Below are positions 39,291 through 47,844 of a DNA stretch of 48,056 nt, in pieces. The stretch's first letter is position 1. The number at the start of each line of letters is the position of its first letter. Position numbers and translations under genes: made by a program. Origin of the DNA: a virus; the IMG/VR virus record IMGVR_UViG_3300025314_000032, positions 1-48,056 of that record; one strand, given 5' to 3'. The notes beneath the pieces are model-generated. The model did not search any database. It saw nothing but the letters and a program-made list of their open reading frames with translations, and was not told the origin of the DNA.

Positions 39291-40475
39291 ATGTATTTAG
39301 GTGAGTATAGAATTGACGATTATGTAACTCTCATAGCCACTACTCATAGGTTTAGTTCTGGAGCAGTGTATGCGCCGACAGCTATTACATACAGGGTCTA
39401 TGAGGACGCTACTGCTGTAGAGATAGTTGCAGACACTGCAATGACTAATTTCGATACTGAAACTGGGTTTTATCTTGATAGGATACAGTGTACGGCGGTG
39501 TTAGGTTATGAGGTAGGAAAAACTTACACGGCTTTAATTAAGGCTACCGTAGACAGTGTAGCGGCAATTACTGCTTATACTTGGAGAGTATTGACTCCTC
39601 CGGTTAATGTTACCCAGGTAGCTGGCACTGCTCAGACGGCGGGAGACCTTAAAGCAAGTATTACTACGGTTAATGATAAAACATCTCAGCTTAACTTTAC
39701 AGCAGCGACTTATGTGATGGCAGATGTAACAGCTATATCCACTGATACAACAGCAGCAGATAGATTAGAGACAATGCTTGATGGTACTGGGGGTAACACT
39801 TTAACGGCAACTATTTCAGGAGATGTTTCAGGTAATGTAACTGGTTCAATAGGCAGTCTTGGTGCCACAGCAAAAACCGATGTCAATACAGAAGTAGATA
39901 CAGCCCTTGCAGATATTAACCTTGACCATATAGCAGGCACGGCAACAGCCATTCCAGCAATCGTAGCAGGCACATACATTGATCAGATGATGGATGATGG
40001 TACAGCGGTATATGATAGGACTACTGACTCTCTGCAAGCTATAAGGGATAAGGAAACTGATATTGAAACCGATACTGCCGTAATAGGGGCAGCCGGAGCA
40101 GGTTTAACAGCAGTTGCTATAGGCATCGGAGGTATAGCATCTACTTCTTTTGCTGCCGGTGCGATGGATTTGGGTGCTACCGCCGCTGATTTCCCATCTG
40201 GTATAAAGAAAAATACTGCCCTTGCTAATTTTATGTTCTTGATGGTTGATTCCACTGATCACCTGACACCTAAAACAGGATTAACAATTACGGCAACAAG
40301 GTCTATTGACGGAGCGGCTTTCGGAGCATGTGCCAATGCCGCCGCTGAAGTAGCTTCTGGGATGTATAAGATAAGTTTAGCGGCTGCTGATTTAAACGGC
40401 GATGTAATTACATTAAGATTTACATCTGCCACTGCAGACGATAGATTAATCACAATAATAACGACAACGACATGA
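39291..40475 (+). CDS. Fibre/baseplate-type protein with repetitive shaft
   Basis: 394 residues. The N-terminal about 110 residues look like an Ig/BppU-like domain (YVTLIATTHRFSSG ... YTALIKATVDS). A low-complexity shaft (about 115-290) is rich in Thr, Ala, Asp and Gly, and a C-terminal domain follows (RSIDGAAFGACANAAAEV). It probably extends from the tail as an appendage. GGAGGG precedes the ATG. Confidence 0.6.
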   Translation: MYLGEYRIDDYVTLIATTHRFSSGAVYAPTAITYRVYEDATAVEIVADTAMTNFDTETGFYLDRIQCTAVLGYEVGKTYTALIKATVDSVAAITAYTWRVLTPPVNVTQVAGTAQTAGDLKASITTVNDKTSQLNFTAATYVMADVTAISTDTTAADRLETMLDGTGGNTLTATISGDVSGNVTGSIGSLGATAKTDVNTEVDTALADINLDHIAGTATAIPAIVAGTYIDQMMDDGTAVYDRTTDSLQAIRDKETDIETDTAVIGAAGAGLTAVAIGIGGIASTSFAAGAMDLGATAADFPSGIKKNTALANFMFLMVDSTDHLTPKTGLTITATRSIDGAAFGACANAAAEVASGMYKISLAAADLNGDVITLRFTSATADDRLITIITTTT

Positions 40476-40482
40476 GGACAAC

Positions 40483-40650
40483 ATGATAATTGATTGGTCA
40501 AACATTTATACAGGTAAACAGGAGATGTATTACGGAGTAAATTCAGAGAAATCCTTTAATTGGATTATCTTACTCGTTACATCGGCATTTCCGTTTACTT
40601 ATTATTTTAACAGAAATAGTAAATGGGGGAGGTCTTCGGCTAATGTTTAA
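40483..40650 (+). CDS. Small membrane protein
   Basis: 55 residues with one hydrophobic segment (NWIILLVTSAFPFTYYF, about 26-42). It lies between fibre genes and overlaps the next gene by 8 bases. Function unknown; it could be a second lysis- or envelope-active peptide. Confidence 0.5.
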   Translation: MIIDWSNIYTGKQEMYYGVNSEKSFNWIILLVTSAFPFTYYFNRNSKWGRSSANV

Positions 40651-40906
40651 TAAGATATTAATTCAGATAGGATTAAAACTTCTTTTTTGGGGAGCATACA
40701 AGATATTACCACAAGCAAACATCGTCCCTGACAAGGTAATAACTTTTGCCCAAATCTTTTGCGATAAGTACGAAGCGGTCACTGATGTCAGCGGTGAATG
40801 GAAAAGACATCAGGCATATTCGGCACTTATCAAGAAATTTCCATTAGTTAAAAAAAGGGTTCTTGCTCTGGCAATAGAACTTGAAATAAACAAGAGGATG
40901 GATTGA
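40643..40906 (+). CDS. Hypothetical protein
   Basis: 87 residues with an amphipathic or weakly hydrophobic N-terminus (ILIQIGLKLLFWGAYKIL) and basic helices after it. GGGGGAGG precedes the ATG. No family recognised. Confidence 0.55.
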   Translation: MFNKILIQIGLKLLFWGAYKILPQANIVPDKVITFAQIFCDKYEAVTDVSGEWKRHQAYSALIKKFPLVKKRVLALAIELEINKRMD

Positions 40907-40907
40907 A

Positions 40908-41783
40908 ATGAAAATAGTTAATGAAGGCTTTGAAGGAATTGGTTATGAAGAATCCTGGACGGAAACCGTGTCTGGCGGTAACACCCTCGATGAGGATTCA
41001 ACCACTATTGCTTGTCTCGGTGCACAAAGTCTAAAAGCGATAACTACTTCTGTAGCTGCACCATCCGCCTATGCAACAAGAACATTCGGCGATGTAAATG
41101 CAGTATATCTCAGAGCATGGGTTTATGTATCTGAAAACGGTTTAACCGTAGCTTCTGAAATAGCTAATATTCTCGATATTAGAAATTCCGCCGGAACAAG
41201 TGCGGCAAGGATTGAATTAAGAAATAATGCTGGAACTTTTCAGATGAGATTTATTTATTATTCGGATGGCGGTGAAGTAGCAACTGCCGGAGTAACAGTT
41301 GTTGTTAATACCTGGTATCTGATTGAATTTAGGTACGATACAAACATTATGTTATGGGGTTGGATATTGAATAATGTTGTTCAAAATAACGGTCACTTAA
41401 CAGGTGCAGTCCTCACTCCAAACCGTCTCGTGGCAGGCATTGTCGGTTATACCGGTACTGCACAATCAACTGTTCATATAGATAGCATAGCAATAGATAC
41501 CGATCAATATCCATCCCTTATTGACAGTTCAGACCCCATCATCCTTGAAGTGCCGAGTACAACGATATTATTTGCTTCAAGGATTTACATTAAGGAAATT
41601 CGGTGGGTTGGAGCAACAACTGCCGGACATACAACAGTTCTTCAAAATAGGAATGGTAGGACTTTATGGGCATCGGAGGCTGCCGGAGCCAATTTTGTTG
41701 ACAGTTTTTTATATGAAGGATGGGTAGAGGGGCTTTCTATTCCTACCCTTGCTTCAGGGAAAGTATATATTCAAATAGGATAA
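40908..41783 (+). CDS. LamG-like adhesin with a duplicated C-terminal domain
   Basis: 291 residues. Residues 1-200 form a concanavalin/LamG-like jelly roll (EGFEGIGYEESW ... VYLRAWVYVS ... WYLIEFRYDTN ... VHIDSIAIDTD). The last 90 residues (IRWVGATTAGHT ... PTLASGKVYIQIG) are a second small beta domain encoded again as the separate next gene. Probably a carbohydrate-binding virion appendage. Confidence 0.6.
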   Translation: MKIVNEGFEGIGYEESWTETVSGGNTLDEDSTTIACLGAQSLKAITTSVAAPSAYATRTFGDVNAVYLRAWVYVSENGLTVASEIANILDIRNSAGTSAARIELRNNAGTFQMRFIYYSDGGEVATAGVTVVVNTWYLIEFRYDTNIMLWGWILNNVVQNNGHLTGAVLTPNRLVAGIVGYTGTAQSTVHIDSIAIDTDQYPSLIDSSDPIILEVPSTTILFASRIYIKEIRWVGATTAGHTTVLQNRNGRTLWASEAAGANFVDSFLYEGWVEGLSIPTLASGKVYIQIG

Positions 41784-41798
41784 CAGGAGGGAATAAAA

Positions 41799-42071
41799 AT
41801 GGCGAATGACCTTACTCAAGACCCCTTAATTATAGATACCGCAGCAGCAACGGTACTTTCTACTAACAATCTTTATATCAAATCAATTCGCTGGGTAGGC
41901 GCTACCACTGCTGGGCATACGGCAATTATCCATGATCAGGCAAGTAACGTAATATGGTCTTCAGTTGCATCGGGGGCTAATTATGTGGAGGCTGAAATCG
42001 TAGAGCAATGGGTAAATGGGTTGATCGTCCCGACACTTGCATCAGGGGTTTTATATATCCAGATTGGATAA
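41799..42071 (+). CDS. Stand-alone copy of the adhesin's C-terminal domain
   Basis: 90 residues matching the C-terminal 90 of the previous gene throughout (SIRWVGATTAGHT, SGANYVE, PTLASGVLYIQIG). AGGAGGG precedes the ATG. A tandem duplication with one copy fused to a LamG domain. It may form a capping or multimer partner of the larger protein. Confidence 0.65.
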   Translation: MANDLTQDPLIIDTAAATVLSTNNLYIKSIRWVGATTAGHTAIIHDQASNVIWSSVASGANYVEAEIVEQWVNGLIVPTLASGVLYIQIG

Positions 42072-42086
42072 GAACAGGGGGAATAA

Positions 42087-42284
42087 ATGTCTATATTCAA
42101 TAAGAAAGATAAAGTAAAGCCGGAGTCAAGCGAACCTAATTTAATTGACCAGTTAACGTTAAGAATAACGGCATTGGAAGATAAGTTTGCTCAGCATTCT
42201 CATGTCAGCCGGAATCCGATAGCTATAAAAGAAACGTCACCATATCCCGTTCTAAGAATTGAGGGGAAGGATAATAAGTCTTAA
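42087..42284 (+). CDS. Small hypothetical protein
   Basis: 65 residues, with a central coiled-coil-like helix (LIDQLTLRITALEDKFAQH) and basic ends. Its stop overlaps the TerL ATG, so the two are probably cotranslated. Function unknown. Confidence 0.55.
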   Translation: MSIFNKKDKVKPESSEPNLIDQLTLRITALEDKFAQHSHVSRNPIAIKETSPYPVLRIEGKDNKS

Positions 42285-43915
42285 TGCAAGAATGTACCGA
42301 ACTACAGCAGATGCAGGCCATAGATGCAGGCATAATTGACAAGGATACGTTTTTTGAAGGCTTCTGGTCATTTAAGCCAACATGGATATTTCAGCAGTTT
42401 ATCAATAGGCCGGAGAAAATTATCTGTCTTTTCAGCGGGAACCAGTATGGAAAAACCAGTACCGTAGCATATTCCTATGTCTTACGTATAATGGGTATGC
42501 ACCCCATAGAGAAAAAGAATATGAGGCCGGATAATCCTATTCGGACGTATCGTTTCGCATCTGAATCGCTTCCCTCAGATTCGGAAGGAGGCGAAGTCAG
42601 GAATACTCAGTACCCTGAATTTATGAAATGGCTGCCGAAACATCTTATCAAAAAAGATATTACGGTAAGGCGTCCGGTAGTAGATATATACGACCCTCAA
42701 GGTGGGCCGGATATTCATATAGACTTTACTTCTTTTGGGCAGACTACTCAATCTCAGGCCGGCCAGAAAAGATGTTCAGTGTGGATTGATGAGGGCGCCT
42801 CTAAAGAATTCTATGAGGAACAACTTCCCCGCTTACTTGCTGCTGATGGAGACTTAATCTACACATTAACACCTGCTGAATATGTCGGGTTTGAATTTGA
42901 CGAGTTCTTTGAGCAGGCTTCCTTTTATGTCAGAACGGAAGCAGTAAGAGATAGAATGAAGAAAAGATACAATAAAATTGTACCAGAAATAGAGACTCGT
43001 GATGGTAAAGATATTGCTGTTCTTATGGCAGCTACAGACGATAATCCGATATTAATCAAGAAAGATATAGATGCAATGTTTGATTTATTGGCAGATGAAG
43101 ATACTATAGACATACGCCGGTACGGATTATTCAGGCAAGCATCTGGTCAGATATTTAAAGACTTCGATGTTCGTACTCACGTTATATCATCAAACCAGTA
43201 TTTTCCCGAATGGGTTCCACATGGTTGGATGCACGCAAGGGCGATAGATTACCATGAGCATGTACCTTGGGCGTGTTTGTTTGCAACAATGAGTCAGCAA
43301 AATGAAGTATTTATTTACGATGAACTTAACCCATCGCCTGAAACAATGGTGACATTACAGATTGCGCATGTACTTGCAGGTAAAAGCAGGGATTACAAGT
43401 ATTACTTGAACCTTATTGACCCATTGGCGGCAAAGAAACAGAGTAATACAGGGCTATCAACTATTGACGATTTAAACAGGATGTTTAGTCAATTCAGGAA
43501 AGAAGGCACATGTACCGGCGGTTATTGGCAATCGTGGGATACTAAATCTACAAGAGGCAGAGAAGAGATACGGAATCGTCTCAGGAACTCAAAACTATGT
43601 GGCAAGCCGTTTAATAATAGGGTAATAAAGGACGGCATAGCGACATATCTGCCAACATTATGGATACTGGATAATTGTCATAAGACAAAGGAATCGTTCA
43701 AAAACTGGCGGAAAGAGGAGTGGAATAGCAGAGAGGCACTATTGACAAAGGATGAGAAGGATAGACCACAGCAACGGTTCTCTCATTTCCCGATGGCAGT
43801 AGAAGCGTTATTTAAGCATCCGGCATTCTCTGCTGGCAGATATAAGGAACAACTTTTAAAGGATAGGGATACACAGCATAAACATTACTTCCAGAGGGAG
43901 GCGCATGGAAGATAA
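42284..43915 (+). CDS. terL: Terminase large subunit
   Basis: 543 residues. The ATPase domain has the Walker A-like SGNQYGKT at 51-58 and Walker B SVWIDE at 165-170. The C-terminal RNase H-like nuclease shows AIDYHEH (Asp322) and LIDPLA (Asp379), with more acidic residues near 465. It powers DNA packaging into the prohead and cuts the concatemer. The putative TerS is 6.6 kb away rather than adjacent. An HNH gene starts inside its last codons. Confidence 0.9.
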   Translation: MQECTELQQMQAIDAGIIDKDTFFEGFWSFKPTWIFQQFINRPEKIICLFSGNQYGKTSTVAYSYVLRIMGMHPIEKKNMRPDNPIRTYRFASESLPSDSEGGEVRNTQYPEFMKWLPKHLIKKDITVRRPVVDIYDPQGGPDIHIDFTSFGQTTQSQAGQKRCSVWIDEGASKEFYEEQLPRLLAADGDLIYTLTPAEYVGFEFDEFFEQASFYVRTEAVRDRMKKRYNKIVPEIETRDGKDIAVLMAATDDNPILIKKDIDAMFDLLADEDTIDIRRYGLFRQASGQIFKDFDVRTHVISSNQYFPEWVPHGWMHARAIDYHEHVPWACLFATMSQQNEVFIYDELNPSPETMVTLQIAHVLAGKSRDYKYYLNLIDPLAAKKQSNTGLSTIDDLNRMFSQFRKEGTCTGGYWQSWDTKSTRGREEIRNRLRNSKLCGKPFNNRVIKDGIATYLPTLWILDNCHKTKESFKNWRKEEWNSREALLTKDEKDRPQQRFSHFPMAVEALFKHPAFSAGRYKEQLLKDRDTQHKHYFQREAHGR

Positions 43916-44654
43916 ACAGTGTAGTATATGTGGCGATATTAAAGCTATATCTGCTTACTATGAAAGACATAGTAGCCTTGATGGATATAGGAATGAATGT
44001 AAGATATGTCTTAGCGAAAGAAGTAAAACAAGATACAAAAATAATTCTGAACATTCAAAACAAAAAGCCATGGAATGGTATATGAATAATAAAGCAATAT
44101 CGCATCAACTCAGTAAGGAATGGGTTAAGGCAAATCCAGAGAAGAGAAAGGAAATTCAAAGAAAACATTATTCTGCGAACAAAGAAAATAAGAAGATATA
44201 TCAAAGATTGTGGGCTAAGAATAATCCTGACAAAGTAAAGATAATAAAAGAAAAGGAGAGGAAAAAGCATATAGAAATATATAGGGAATACCATAAAAAG
44301 TTACATTGTAGGAGATATAAAACAGATAATAAATATAGATTAAACCATTTAATTAGAGGGGCAATTCATGCAAGTTTAAAAGGGAAAAAGGAAGGTAGAC
44401 ATTGGGAGGATATAGTTGGATATACCTTGAGTCAATTGATGGTACATTTAGAAAATAATTTCAAAGATGGAATGAACTGGGATAATCAAGGTAAATGGCA
44501 TATAGACCATAAAAAACCAATATCATCATTTAAGTATCATTCATACGATGATGATGAATTTAGAAAATGTTGGACATTAACTAATCTTCAACCATTGTGG
44601 GCACATGATAACTTAACCAAACATGCCAAAATAATTGAGGTCAATAATGGATGA
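43905..44654 (+). CDS. HNH homing endonuclease between terL and portal
   Basis: 249 residues. Opens KQCSICGDIKAISAYYERH with further CKICLSERSK (a zinc finger), then a very basic helical stretch (about 45-145) and a C-terminal HNH core (WHIDHKKPISSFKYHS, then WTLTNLQPLWAHDNLTKHAK). It overlaps terL by 11 bases and the portal start by 8 (from ATG 44647), and is much richer in A/T than both. It is a homing endonuclease that probably entered with its own ribosome site (GGGAGG). Confidence 0.88.
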   Translation: MEDKQCSICGDIKAISAYYERHSSLDGYRNECKICLSERSKTRYKNNSEHSKQKAMEWYMNNKAISHQLSKEWVKANPEKRKEIQRKHYSANKENKKIYQRLWAKNNPDKVKIIKEKERKKHIEIYREYHKKLHCRRYKTDNKYRLNHLIRGAIHASLKGKKEGRHWEDIVGYTLSQLMVHLENNFKDGMNWDNQGKWHIDHKKPISSFKYHSYDDDEFRKCWTLTNLQPLWAHDNLTKHAKIIEVNNG

Positions 44655-46572
44655 CAAACACTTTTATGATATTAATATAGAAAATCACTTAGCATCTATT
44701 ATTATTGATAATGAGTATAAGGCATCAAGTAACAATAAAGTTGTTGAAAATAACGACTTTGACGCCGCGATAGATATGTTAGAGTGCGTCAGAAGTGAAA
44801 AGTCGGTAGATTGGGTCAGTGACATATTTCTACCTGAATTTCCATCTATCCTTATGACTGCTGCCGGTGGTTGGGCGAACCAATATTTCAAGACCCGTGA
44901 CTTTATCGAAGTGAAACTCGAAGGAGATAACCCTAAAGACATAGTGAAAGCGCGTGGCGCAAAGAAGTTAATCAATAAGACCTTGAATCAGAAAGATATA
45001 TTTCATTACCATAAATACATCAGAGGGCGACTTATCAATGCCCTTGCCGGCCAGGTGTATGCGGTTTGCTGGTGGGATCAGGAAGTAAAGCAAGTCATTA
45101 CCGGCTATCAGTCTTCATATAGTCAGGATGAAAATGGCAACCTCATTACTTCACCTAAACCTATTTATGGCGAGAAGATTGTAAAGGACAGATTCAATTA
45201 CGAGATAATTGATCCCCGGAATGTCTTTACTACAAACGAGTATTCATACTCGATACAGGAGAAAAACGCTGTCATTATCAGGTCTGAGAAAACTTATGAG
45301 GATTTACTTGCAAAGGCAGATGCCAACAACTATATCAACCTTGATGTTGTCAAAGAGTTACTCAAAGGTAATGGTTCAGCACAGGAGACACAAACATCTC
45401 AGGAAACATATAACAAAGATGATAAGAAACAGAAAGATGGTAAACCCGTATCGAAACAGTTTGATGTATTGGAACGATTTGGTAAGATGTGGTGTAAGGT
45501 GACGGAACGTGACGAGAATGGCGATCCAATATCAGTCAAACCTGCATACGATACCTTGAACATGTTATCTGACGATGCGGTACTACTTGAAACTATTATA
45601 ACATTTGCCGTAATCGGTACAACCAGAGTCATGGTACGTTTTCAGTTATGCCCTTACAAGGATGCAAAAGGGAATCATTATAGGCCGGTTATTAGAGGTT
45701 GGTGCTACATCCATCCTACAAAGGATAGCGGCTTATCAGATGGCAAGTATCTGAGAGAATTGCAGATTGCCTTAAATGATACATTCAACTTATCCAATGA
45801 CAGAGTTAAACTTGCCACTATGCCGACATTGATAGGCCGTAAATATGCGATGGAAGATAATCAGACCATATACTTCGAGCCTGAGCATGTCATGGAAGTA
45901 GAAGACCCTGCATCTGATTTACGAGAACTCCTCATTAAGGACGATATAGGTGGGGCACTGAATCAGATAGCAATGATAAAGAACTCCATGCACCAGATTT
46001 CAGCTAAATTCCCTACGACTATGGGTGATGTGCCGGAGAACTCGTCTACCACAGCTACGGCAGTTGTAGGGGCTGATAACAGGGCAAACCTAAGAGATAA
46101 CTTCACTGACCTTACATTTGAATACACATTCCTCATAGACTTATATCAGATGATACTCAATATGTCATATCAATACATGAGACCGGAAACGGCGTTACAG
46201 GTTATGGGTGAGGATGCCTATGAGTTCGACTCGGAAGCGGATTATTCTTATACACCATTGTCACAGAATATTGAAACAGATTACAATAAATACCGCAAAA
46301 TTGCTTTGATTGACCAAATGCTTGGAAGAGTTTCCAATGTGCCGAATCCTCGCACGGCAGCTTTACTGAATTATTTGTTATCGAAAGCGTTTGACTTGCT
46401 GGGTGATAATTTCCCTGATTATAAAAATTATCTGCTGGATGAGAAGTATGTACCACCGGAGCAGGGAGGCTTAACATCGGGTAATCAGCCGACAGACATG
46501 AGGAATGCACCGACATCGAATCAATCCGGTATGCCTATGAGCAATATGGAACAGTACACGAGGGGGATGTAA
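44647..46572 (+). CDS. Portal protein
   Basis: 641 residues from the ATG at 44647; an in-frame ATG-like start at 44635 lies in the HNH gene. The long helical and mixed domains with LRELQIALNDTFNLSND, IRGWCYIHPTKDSG and an extended C-terminus rich in Asn, Gln and Met are typical of podovirus/P22-like portals, and it follows terL. It forms the dodecameric DNA gate at the head vertex. Identified by size, order and sequence style. Confidence 0.75.
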   Translation: MDDKHFYDINIENHLASIIIDNEYKASSNNKVVENNDFDAAIDMLECVRSEKSVDWVSDIFLPEFPSILMTAAGGWANQYFKTRDFIEVKLEGDNPKDIVKARGAKKLINKTLNQKDIFHYHKYIRGRLINALAGQVYAVCWWDQEVKQVITGYQSSYSQDENGNLITSPKPIYGEKIVKDRFNYEIIDPRNVFTTNEYSYSIQEKNAVIIRSEKTYEDLLAKADANNYINLDVVKELLKGNGSAQETQTSQETYNKDDKKQKDGKPVSKQFDVLERFGKMWCKVTERDENGDPISVKPAYDTLNMLSDDAVLLETIITFAVIGTTRVMVRFQLCPYKDAKGNHYRPVIRGWCYIHPTKDSGLSDGKYLRELQIALNDTFNLSNDRVKLATMPTLIGRKYAMEDNQTIYFEPEHVMEVEDPASDLRELLIKDDIGGALNQIAMIKNSMHQISAKFPTTMGDVPENSSTTATAVVGADNRANLRDNFTDLTFEYTFLIDLYQMILNMSYQYMRPETALQVMGEDAYEFDSEADYSYTPLSQNIETDYNKYRKIALIDQMLGRVSNVPNPRTAALLNYLLSKAFDLLGDNFPDYKNYLLDEKYVPPEQGGLTSGNQPTDMRNAPTSNQSGMPMSNMEQYTRGM

Positions 46573-46866
46573 ATGCCAACACCGTTAGAAGACATTGCAG
46601 GGTTCCTATCAAAAACAGGTAAACGAGGCGCTCAGACCCTTGACATCTTAGGTAAGTACCACCCATTTGTCACTGCCGTATCATCTACGTTAGGATGGGA
46701 GTTATTAAAGGACGATATTCAGCGGCACGAGGAGCTTTTAGAGAAGATCTACAATGAGCAGGCTGACCCGCAGGAATTGGCGGAGTTCAGGTATTTAAAG
46801 TTAAGGTTAAGAAAAGTATCGGAAAGGGTAACTATTTACCTTGACAAAATGAAAGAAATCAAGTAG
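46573..46866 (+). CDS. Hypothetical head-region protein
   Basis: 97 residues, amphipathic helical (ELLKDDIQRHEELLEKIYNEQ, then EFRYLKLRLRKVSERVTIYL). It starts directly after the portal stop, with GAGGGGG upstream. Possibly a minor assembly factor. No family recognised. Confidence 0.55.
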   Translation: MPTPLEDIAGFLSKTGKRGAQTLDILGKYHPFVTAVSSTLGWELLKDDIQRHEELLEKIYNEQADPQELAEFRYLKLRLRKVSERVTIYLDKMKEIK

Positions 46867-46869
46867 ATA
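46841..46869 (+). promoter_or_regulatory. Candidate promoter TTGACA-N17-TAGATA
   Basis: Perfect -35 (46841-46846) with the usual 17-base spacing and a weak -10 (3 of 6). It sits in the last codons of the preceding gene and ahead of the GTTTC-N5-GAAAC repeat, suggesting a second regulated late promoter for scaffold and capsid. Confidence 0.4.
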
Positions 46870-46878
46870 TAAGTCAAC

Positions 46879-46893
46879 GTTTCAAAATGAAAC
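46879..46893 (+). promoter_or_regulatory. Operator-like inverted repeat
   Basis: GTTTC-AAAAT-GAAAC, the same half-sites and spacing as at 35091-35105. Both copies lie just after a TTGACA-N17 candidate promoter and overlap an ATG, so the same regulator may act at both. Confidence 0.55.
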
Positions 46894-47000
46894 ATATAGC
46901 AGATATAAATGATATACGGAAGGTGATAATAGATGCGTTGCGGCAACTGAAAGGACTTGAGACTAAACTTAAAGAAGTGTTAGATACCATAAAAGCCTAA
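46887..47000 (+). CDS. Small helical protein
   Basis: 37 residues, MKHIADINDIRKVIIDALRQ then a heptad-like helix. The ATG lies within the inverted repeat and there is no strong ribosome site, so expression is doubtful. It could be an early-terminated leader peptide before the terminator. Confidence 0.4.
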   Translation: MKHIADINDIRKVIIDALRQLKGLETKLKEVLDTIKA

Positions 47001-47025
47001 GTTATAAGTAACACGTATTAACCAG

Positions 47026-47065
47026 AGGCCATATTGAGGGCAGAACCCTTGATATGGCCTTTTTT
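47026..47065 (+). terminator. Intrinsic terminator before the scaffold gene
   Basis: A 15-bp stem, AGGCCATATTGAGGG with CCCTTGATATGGCCT (two G-U pairs), a 5-nt loop CAGAA and six T residues. This is the clearest rho-independent terminator in the window. It separates the packaging genes from the scaffold/capsid genes. Confidence 0.9.
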
Positions 47066-47085
47066 CGTTTCAATGGAGGATTCAC

Positions 47086-47844
47086 ATGGAAGATAACAAC
47101 GCAACAAAGGGCATTGCGGGAGATGCTACCGTTACTGAACCTTCAGTAACCGATGAAGCGTTAACTGCCGCTCTTGAAGGCAAAGAGACTTCCGAACCAG
47201 AGGTCACTGCAAAGGCAGCAGAGGCCGAATCTGAAGGGCAGGATGAGCAGGGTGAAGATCACGCGGAGAAGACACGTCTTGGCCGGAAGGTTAAAAAGCT
47301 CGAAGATGTAATGGTCACAAAGGCAGAGTTTAGTCAGTTAATGAATAAACTCGATACCCTTATGGCTAAACCTGCCGAGCAGGTAAGCACTGACAAGGTA
47401 GAGATGCCGGAATATGTTACCACCCCTGATGATGTGGAAAAGGTCATCCAGGCACGTGAGCAACGTATGAGGACAGATCAGGAGACTTACCAGAAAGCCT
47501 ATGTATCAACAATGGTATCTATGGGGAACGGTAACGAGCAACATGATGATGTGGTCAAAGAGATGATGACTAATTTCAATGTGCGCAGAACCGGCAACCC
47601 TCAGATAGATGCCGAACTTAATTATGCCAAAGCTCAGGCAGCAGTATTGTCAAGAGGAGCAACTAAGACAGTGCCGGTAAAAGGCGAGAAACCAGCAGCC
47701 GCAGGAGTTACTGTCGGAAATACGAATACGCAGCGTAAAGTGACGTTGCCGAAACTATCTGCCGAAGCGGAAAGTTTTGCGGCTTACATGATTCGCAATG
47801 GCATGTCAGAGGAAAGCATAGCGGAGGCACTTGCTGATAAATGA
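47086..47844 (+). CDS. Putative scaffold protein
   Basis: 252 residues. The first about 60 are very acidic (Glu/Asp/Ala/Thr-rich), a predicted coiled coil lies near 65-95 (KVKKLEDVMVTKAEFSQLM), and the C-terminus is helical (SFAAYMIRNGMSEESIAEAL). Capsid scaffolds have this acidic helical style and lie just before the major capsid gene. GGAGGATTCAC precedes the ATG. No protease gene is seen, so the scaffold may leave the prohead uncleaved. Confidence 0.7.
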   Translation: MEDNNATKGIAGDATVTEPSVTDEALTAALEGKETSEPEVTAKAAEAESEGQDEQGEDHAEKTRLGRKVKKLEDVMVTKAEFSQLMNKLDTLMAKPAEQVSTDKVEMPEYVTTPDDVEKVIQAREQRMRTDQETYQKAYVSTMVSMGNGNEQHDDVVKEMMTNFNVRRTGNPQIDAELNYAKAQAAVLSRGATKTVPVKGEKPAAAGVTVGNTNTQRKVTLPKLSAEAESFAAYMIRNGMSEESIAEALADK

